Shown here piece after piece: positions 59,150 through 64,000 of a stretch of 64,000 bases of DNA. The stretch's first letter is position 1. Each line of letters starts with the position of its first letter. The notes below the pieces were generated by a model, which saw only the letters and a program-made list of their open reading frames with translations, ran no database searches and was not told where the DNA came from. The translations under genes and the position numbers were made by a program. Origin of the DNA: Diplonema papillatum (Eukaryota; Euglenozoa; Diplonemea; Diplonemida; Diplonemidae); NCBI GenBank assembly GCA_030068145.1, contig JAPJBO010000195.1, positions 1 through 64,000 on the forward strand, in the 5' to 3' direction.

Positions 59150-60110
59150 CAGAGGGTCCCACCGCACAACTGTACCCTACCGTTGCGCTTGCTACCGTGT
59201 TCGGAATAATGTTGGACCGGGAAAAAGTCGAAATACTTTTCAAAACCCCAAAACTTGGGCCAAAAGTCCAAAAAGGTTCCGGTCCAAGTATTTTACAGTA
59301 GGGTTCACGCCCATAAGGAAGTTTAGAATCCGGGAATACGATAGGATATGATACATGTGGTGTCTACAGTCAAGGGCGCGCCCAAGTCCGTCAACAGCGC
59401 CCTACAACTTGGAGAAGGTGCTACTTTAGCCAGACTCAAGGTGGCGAGTCGCTGAGCGTAGTCGGCACGCGGCATCGCCGGGCCTTACGGAGCAGGGCCA
59501 GCGGCATGCGCGGAAGGACTCGACCTCGGCGAGCTCGCAGTGAAGCGAGCGTCGCTGAGTGAAGGCGACGTCCTGGCCGCCGAGTGGCGGACACGCGCGT
59601 TTTTGACGCGGTGGATGCCGACGACAGCGGGCTGCTGACGTTCAAGGAGTTGATCAAGTATAGCCGGTCCCGGACGTCGTGTTCCGGCATGCTCACCCGA
59701 GCTGCTTGTCTACGCGACCCAGGCTATGCCCATAGTCATGATCTGGCACCACGGGTTTTAAGAACAAACAGAAACCGACCGCGTACTACAAGAAACAGTC
59801 TAGAAACTAAAGGTAACCTGAACCAATTTGGACGCGTTTCGGCCCGGAATTCGGGAAGCTTTGAAATGTTCGTACATTCTGCCGGTCCCATCATTTGTGT
59901 AACGGAAACACGAAACGAGTGCAAAAGCTGCTTGGGTCAGACTTCAAAATACCGCCAAAAAGTGAAAATCCCAGGGAAAAGTCCAAAACTTTCAGAACCT
60001 GCAAAAAGTCCAAAAAGAAATTCTGGTCCAAAGAAATTCCGGTCCAATGATTTTCCGAACGCAGTTCCCAACGCGATTCCATACTGTGCGATAGACGAAA
60101 GCTGGGGGTC
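59150..60110. mobile_element. Possible element nested in element 7
   Basis: GTTCGGAATAATGTTGGACC (59198) and its approximate inverse GGTCCAATGATTTTCCGAAC (60042-60061) face each other. Outside them are CGCACAACTGTACC and GGTACAG-like partners, and inside them are CAAAAAGTCCAAAA-type iterations. GTTGGACC(G)/(C)GGTCCAAC strings recur at 63810-63890. Confidence 0.4.
59460..59700 (+). pseudogene. EF-hand protein fragment
   Basis: DADDSGLLTFKE (59611-59646) is a canonical EF-hand loop (D-x-D-x-S-G-x-L-x3-E), preceded by TRVFDAV and followed by LIKYSR. An upstream frame (EGLDLGELAVKRASLSEGDV LAAE) joins it after a one-base shift at about 59583. It presumably comes from a host calcium-binding protein captured by the element. 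No full domain pair is present. Confidence 0.6.
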
Positions 60111-61320
60111 AGTTGTCTGCCACGAGCGTCATTCAACAAAGCCAGGAATAAGTCACGATTACTGGTTTGTGTTTTGCGGCTGAACATGCAGACTGTGGTC
60201 CCTTTTTTGGTGGGCCGCCCACCCCCACTCTTCCCCCACAGGAATCGGGCTGAGTATTGAGTGCAAGTGCCATGAAGGCAGGCGAGCACCACGGCTGAGT
60301 ACGGGGAGTTTCTGGGAATTTGTTGCCTACTAGGAGTGTTATACAGCTTGCCTGCCTCATGCTCTTCCGCACATACTACTAGTCGCTCCCAATGCCCGAT
60401 AGACAGTGCGTTGTGAGTTCAAGCTACTCCGAGGCGGTGATTTATATCGTCGTATGTGAACAACCGAAGATGCGAAAGAAGCTGTTTCCACAAAAAGTAC
60501 ACCGGCTACGCGATTCACCGTGCGGTAGACCCGACGAGTAGAAACCAGAACCTGCTGGTGTCCCACCCGACGAAAGCTTAATGGTCGTCTGCACGTCCCG
60601 AAAAGACAAAGAAACGTGACTTCCAGGCATTCGAAATGCCCGGACAAAGCACCACGACGTGTTGACTGGCACACAACGCGCGCGCCACAGGCTACAAGAA
60701 TGGTTTTCCGCGGCGGCGTGAAAGAGGAAGTCTCCAAGCACGCAATGAGAGAGTGCCTCCAACACTAGAAAGCGGAGCACATAGCAGTGAGCAACTATTT
60801 GTGGAATGTGCACAACACAAAGCCTTGCATGCAAACAGTTCGCAGGCGGACAAAGCCAGCACCTGTTGCACATTCATGTTGGGAAGCTCGGCAAGAAGAC
60901 CTGCCGACCATCTCTCGTTTCTTCGTGGGTTTTAGGGAACCCACGAACTACTGTAAATGCACTGTGTCCGGTGCGATGCCAAGGCGATAGGAGCGCCATG
61001 AGCGACAAGCCGAATCTACGGACGAGAGTTTGAATGTGGTCGGAAGCCCGCATTATCCAGTGTCTGAGACCTGTCACGACATGTCTCTGACCTCACCGTA
61101 GGGATAGCACTGTCGTTTGCACTATGTTTGCTAAGCCATACAAGCTCAGGAACTTTCCAAGAAACCAACTAAAAAACCTCGCAACTCTGCCTGTCTCTCG
61201 CGAAAACTGGGGTTGCCCAGGTGGTTTGTGGTGTCTGGGCACCGGTGATCACGGTAGTGCCGTAAAACCCCTCGAAAACTCTCGAAACACCCAGGATTTG
61301 GGTCCAGGTTAGGTGGATTT
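60110..61320. other. Interior of element 7, no gene recognised
   Basis: Several frames of 60-140 codons occur on both strands around 60360-60990, but none has a recognisable domain. 61124-61200 reads KPYKLRNFPRNQLKNLATLP without further support. Confidence 0.35.
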
Positions 61321-61534
61321 TGTCTAAATCACTAGTCATTTTTACTAGTGCACTTGTCATTTTTACTAGTGGCACTAGTCATTTTACTAGTCAAAATTTT
61401 GACTAGTAAAACCACTAGTCAAAGTCAAAAAAGTCCTTGACTAGTGCACCGTGCACCCAGGGTTAGCAACTTCGTTTTGGGTCTCAGGCTTAGTATCAGC
61501 ACTGCCCCCCCGCCCCCCTTTACGAATACACGGT

Positions 61535-61690
61535 GCAGTAGTAAACTTGTAAAATGACCCTTGTACTAGTAAATTTACTAGTAAGAAATTTTACTAGTAA
61601 AATTTGCACTTGTACTAGTAAGATTTACAAGTGCACTAGTAAATTTTACTAGTGCACTTGTAAATTTTACTAGTGCACTAGTAAAAATTT
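61535..61690. repeat. CTAGT-rich element end, second copy
   Basis: ACACGGTGCAGTAGTAAACT (61535), then ACTAGTAAATTTACTAGTAA and TGCACTAGTAAATTTTACTA iterations. It resembles the left end of element 7. No inverse end is seen before the window edge. Confidence 0.6.
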
Positions 61691-61950
61691 CAAGTGAATT
61701 CAGGTGTTTTTCAGTCCAAAACAGTGTATTGTAGGGGGTTTTGCGTGAAAAATTGCGAGATTGAAAACTGGGGAGGTTTGGTCGATGTGCACTACCCCTC
61801 GGACTGCGTTGGGCAGGGTTGTTGGGAGCCTTGATGGGAATCATCTCCCCTGATATACAGCCGCGCCGTTGAAAAAGGATGAGAGGAGCAGCGCGCACCC
61901 AACTGGAACTGTGCGCACTGTCCAGCCCCTTTACCCTGAGACTTTTGTTG

Positions 61951-62250
61951 AGCTAGTTGACAGCTGCCGAGGAAAAGCGTCTACAAAATGAGAAGAAACG
62001 GAGGCAAGAGACGCACTGTGAGTGGTGTCGTGCCAAATTCACAACAGTGAAACACACTCTACAATGGCGACGTGAGCGGGGAGCGGGGAACCCTGGGCAG
62101 AAGCGGCCACCTGACTGTTGCAAATACTTCCAGTCGGTCCGAGCATGCCTGCCACTTCCTGACACGCTTCGGCACGGAGGCTTTGCCCAAGCAGGGATCT
62201 TGATTGTTGTTGCCGCAGTAAGGAGTTCCACACAGCCCATCATGTAGCAC
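61951..62250 (+). pseudogene. Zinc-finger-like coding fragment
   Basis: LTAAEEKRLQNEKKRRQETH and CEWCRAKFTTVKHTLQWRRE. C-x2-C-x3-F-T-T with the charged helix before it looks like a genuine protein segment, possibly half of a zinc finger. The frame runs to 62247. Confidence 0.4.
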
Positions 62251-62411
62251 TCGGGCTCGACCATAATAGTCAGAAATTTGTGAGGTTTCGTAAACATGAA
62301 AAAGCGGACGAGGCAGCAGGAAGAGTGCTGAACGGACGAAGCGTCTTTGATGTGGATCGGTCTACCATGATGCAGGCCTCCAATATGTATGCGCCCAAGA
62401 TGCCGCCGGCC

Positions 62412-63048
62412 TACTGGGGGGGGTCAAATACTGTAGGTAGTCAAATACAATATTATTGGCAAATACAATAGGTACGCTGAAAAGGGGGTTTGGTGAGCAT
62501 AGTCTTGGAATACAATATTATTTGTCCTCCAAGCCTGGGGGTTTGCAGGGGCTTCCACGGGCTTCCCCACTCGAGAGCAGCTTCTTTTTCGAGAGAAGTT
62601 CAATGTGGAACACTCCTGAAGCCGGGAGTCCAATCTTACTGCTTGATTTTGTTGTCGATGGCATTTTCCTCGGATTCGGGTTCAACAATTTCTGAGAACC
62701 ACCCGAGCCCAAAAATAAATGGCCCTCTTTTTTTAGCACGTGGTCCAGCGGTTCCCACACCCACATGTGGTGCTGAGGGTGCTGGTTCGATTCCTGGCGG
62801 AGTGGTTTTTCCAAAGTCTGAAGTGTCATCTGGGGGCCAGATTTTAGGCTATATCGAGTGTAGAAAAGGTGCCGATACATGCCAGGGAGCTCTTTCCGTC
62901 CCGCAACGTTTTTGCCAAATTTCATCCATTGTTGACCCCCAAGTGCCTGTACACCAGACTTTCAGCACCCAGACTTTTGAAAACCCGGTTTTCTTTAGCC
63001 TCCCCCAGCAAATACAATAGTATACCTATTGTATTTGACCCCCCAGTA
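62412..63048. mobile_element. Element 6 (0.63 kb TIR element, TA flanks)
   Basis: Ends CTGGGGGGGGTCAAATAC (62414) and GTATTTGACCCCCCAG (ending 63045), flanked by TA on both sides. CAAATACAATAKTATT iterations lie inside both ends. Removing it with one TA leaves CTAG, the hexamer core seen at the chain junctions. The interior has a minus-strand frame of 135 codons without a recognised domain. Confidence 0.72.
62737..62807 (+). other. tRNA-like RNA polymerase III boxes in element 6
   Basis: GTGGTCCAGCGGTT (A-box-like, 62743) and GGTTCGATTCC (perfect B box, 62787-62797) are about 40 bp apart, the spacing of a tRNA, with CCACA/TGTGG able to form an anticodon stem. Acceptor and T stems do not pair, so it is not a functional tRNA. 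It is a decayed tRNA or SINE head at best. Confidence 0.35.
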
Positions 63049-63198
63049 GTGCTGATGGAAGAGATCGGCAGGTTTGCACGGGGGACCCTCGAGCATCAGA
63101 GGAACCGCAGACTCCGAGAGCGACTAAACGCGCCACAGAGCAGCATCAACGGCAAGACGCTGCACCAACTCCGGAGGTCCAGCGGAGCAGTGCGCTAG

Positions 63199-64000
63199 TG
63201 AGGCAATCGATTCTACAAAACGGCACAACGGAGATATGTGGCTTAGGGTGCAACGAAAAGGCCACCTCTCAACACATTCTGACAGCGGGCGACACAGCGC
63301 ACCTTAGATGGTTTCAGCCGGAGGCGGACCAAAGGCCGGTGTTCGGGCACCCACCCGAATGCAGGCCCTGGACGCCTATGCGAAGGGAACCACGCGGTAA
63401 TCCGGAGTGTGGCTCATTTATTGGCGGCTCATACTTTTTCCTTCACGGTCAGCCAACCTCGAGTAACCTTGTTTGCACTCTGCATTTTTGCGTTTGCACT
63501 CTACCAAAGCAATGGGACAGACGGTGGACGCATTTTGGTCCACCCCTCGGCACTGACCAACCGTAACCGGTCGCGATCAAACATCCTTCCACGCAAGGAA
63601 GATCTTGTGATTCCACCACAGGGCCACGGCGACCAATGGCTGGACCATGGCCAGGGTGCTTCGTTGCAAGTTGCTGGAGGGAACTCAGCGGGTTACGCAG
63701 CGCCGCGCAGTGTTCGGGAGCTCCTGGCGGCGGACCCATGCGCGATTACGGAGGGGAGCGAGTGCTGGCCAGCCGCAAAACTGCACGAAGTACACAGAAC
63801 CCCCCGAAAAAAGTTGGCCGGACAAAAGTTGGACCACCAGAGCCCAAAATAGGTGAGTTGGACCTTTTTGTCCGGTCCAACTTATTTCCGTTTACGGTAT
63901 TTGCCTTTCAAAATTGACCGCACTGTTGCCCACGACTCAGTCCAAAAAAAGGATGCCAAGCCTGTCCGGCATAAGACGCACGCAGGCAGAGATATTCGTA
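63199..64000. other. Right edge, no gene recognised
   Basis: Frames at 63409-63917 overlap on three registers without a domain. GTTGGACC / GGTCCAAC palindromic strings at 63812-63890 resemble the inner-end motif at 59200 and 60050 and may start another element that leaves the window. Confidence 0.4.

Larger units (their letters stand above)
58983..61453. mobile_element. Element 7: CTAGT-rich TIR element (2.47 kb) inserted in element 5
   Basis: Ends CACGGTGCACTAGT (58983) and ACTAGTGCACCGTG (ending 61453). Both inner ends are packed with ACTAGTSATTTT, TGCACTAGTAAAA and GACTAGTG strings (58990-59110; 61325-61445). The interior carries an EF-hand-coding fragment and what looks like a further inverted-end element (about 59150-60110). 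Confidence 0.8.
58117..61516. mobile_element. Chain element 5, interrupted by element 7
   Basis: Starts after CTAG at 58113 with a C run and AGTGCTGATGCTAAGGCCCC (type-b end, 58129), then unit X (58230-58436). It ends with CCCAGGGTTAGCAACTTCGT ... GGCTTAGTATCAGCACT (61457-61506, type-a end). The middle from 58983 to 61453 is another TIR element. GGTACCCACCCCC-A at 58968-58981 and CACCCAGGG at 61454 are contiguous in the uninterrupted element at 32507-32526. Confidence 0.65.
62252..63198 (+). pseudogene. Coding-like frame split by a TIR element
   Basis: Before the insertion: HNSQKFVRFRKHEKADEAAG and RVLNGRSVFDVDRSTMMQAS-NMYAPKMPPA (to 62411). After it: MEEIGRFARGTLEHQRNRRL and RERLNAPQSSINGKTLHQLR to a stop at 63198. 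The two halves may have belonged to one gene, but the restored site (GCC-TAG) would place a stop in the first frame, so an intron or earlier decay is needed. Unrecognised. Confidence 0.35.

Noticed and set aside
61953-62297. Minus-strand RHCRVCFTVVNLARHHSQCVSC as a zinc finger
   Set aside because: It is complementary to a better plus-strand frame with a charged helix and C-x2-C, and has no known finger spacing.
62737-62807. Functional tRNA gene
   Set aside because: A and B boxes and an anticodon-like stem are present, but the acceptor stem does not pair and the T stem has two mismatches. Kept only as a low-confidence tRNA-like remnant.

Overview
This window is nuclear DNA from a eukaryote, most likely a large, repeat-rich protist or algal genome; I cannot name the lineage. 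The sequence itself shows tyrosine-recombinase and LINE-type retroelement genes, SINE-like dispersed repeats, many terminal-inverted-repeat (TIR) elements, micro-, mini- and satellite repeats, a duplicated exon with GT-AG introns, and secreted or multi-pass membrane proteins with EGF-like modules. There are no operons, ribosome-binding sites or CRISPR arrays. Fewer than five open reading frames look like intact genes.

Layout. 1-2.7 kb: part of a DIRS-like retroelement on the minus strand (Gag with zinc knuckle, tyrosine recombinase, then RT/RNase H running off the left edge), broken by frame breaks and by a deletion of the RT active site. 2.7-13 kb: decayed repeats, two small TIR elements, a minisatellite and SINE fragments. 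14-17 kb: a pogo/Tc1-like element with TA target duplications and a broken transposase, next to a fragment of a zinc-finger gene. 17-28 kb: dispersed repeats, an exon-intron duplication, and a 2.4-kb TIR element (copy 1) inserted in a SINE. 28-31 kb: intact gene A for a secreted or membrane multi-pass protein, abutting a 155-bp satellite. 32-34 kb: stacked TIR elements and minisatellites. 34-36.5 kb: copy 2 of the 2.4-kb TIR element, in inverse orientation. 37-45 kb: SINEs, broken coding-like DNA, a 5'-truncated LINE-type RNase H gene, a long GT microsatellite and a duplicated 271-bp coding-like unit. 46-51 kb: gene B, a larger paralogue of gene A with a pentapeptide-repeat stalk and a triplicated 3' end. 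51-63 kb: a chain of different TIR elements joined end to end through single CCTAGG junctions. The first carries an intact ubiquitin-specific-protease-like gene with C-terminal zinc fingers; the others carry broken fragments of other genes.

Taken together, genes A and B are probably the only host genes here, encoding surface or secretory-pathway membrane proteins. Nearly everything else is mobile DNA inserted into mobile DNA. The most unusual system is the 51.2-61.5 kb chain: dissimilar TIR elements, each with its own short motif repeated inside its ends, sharing one target-site copy between neighbours, and one carrying a deubiquitinase-like gene.
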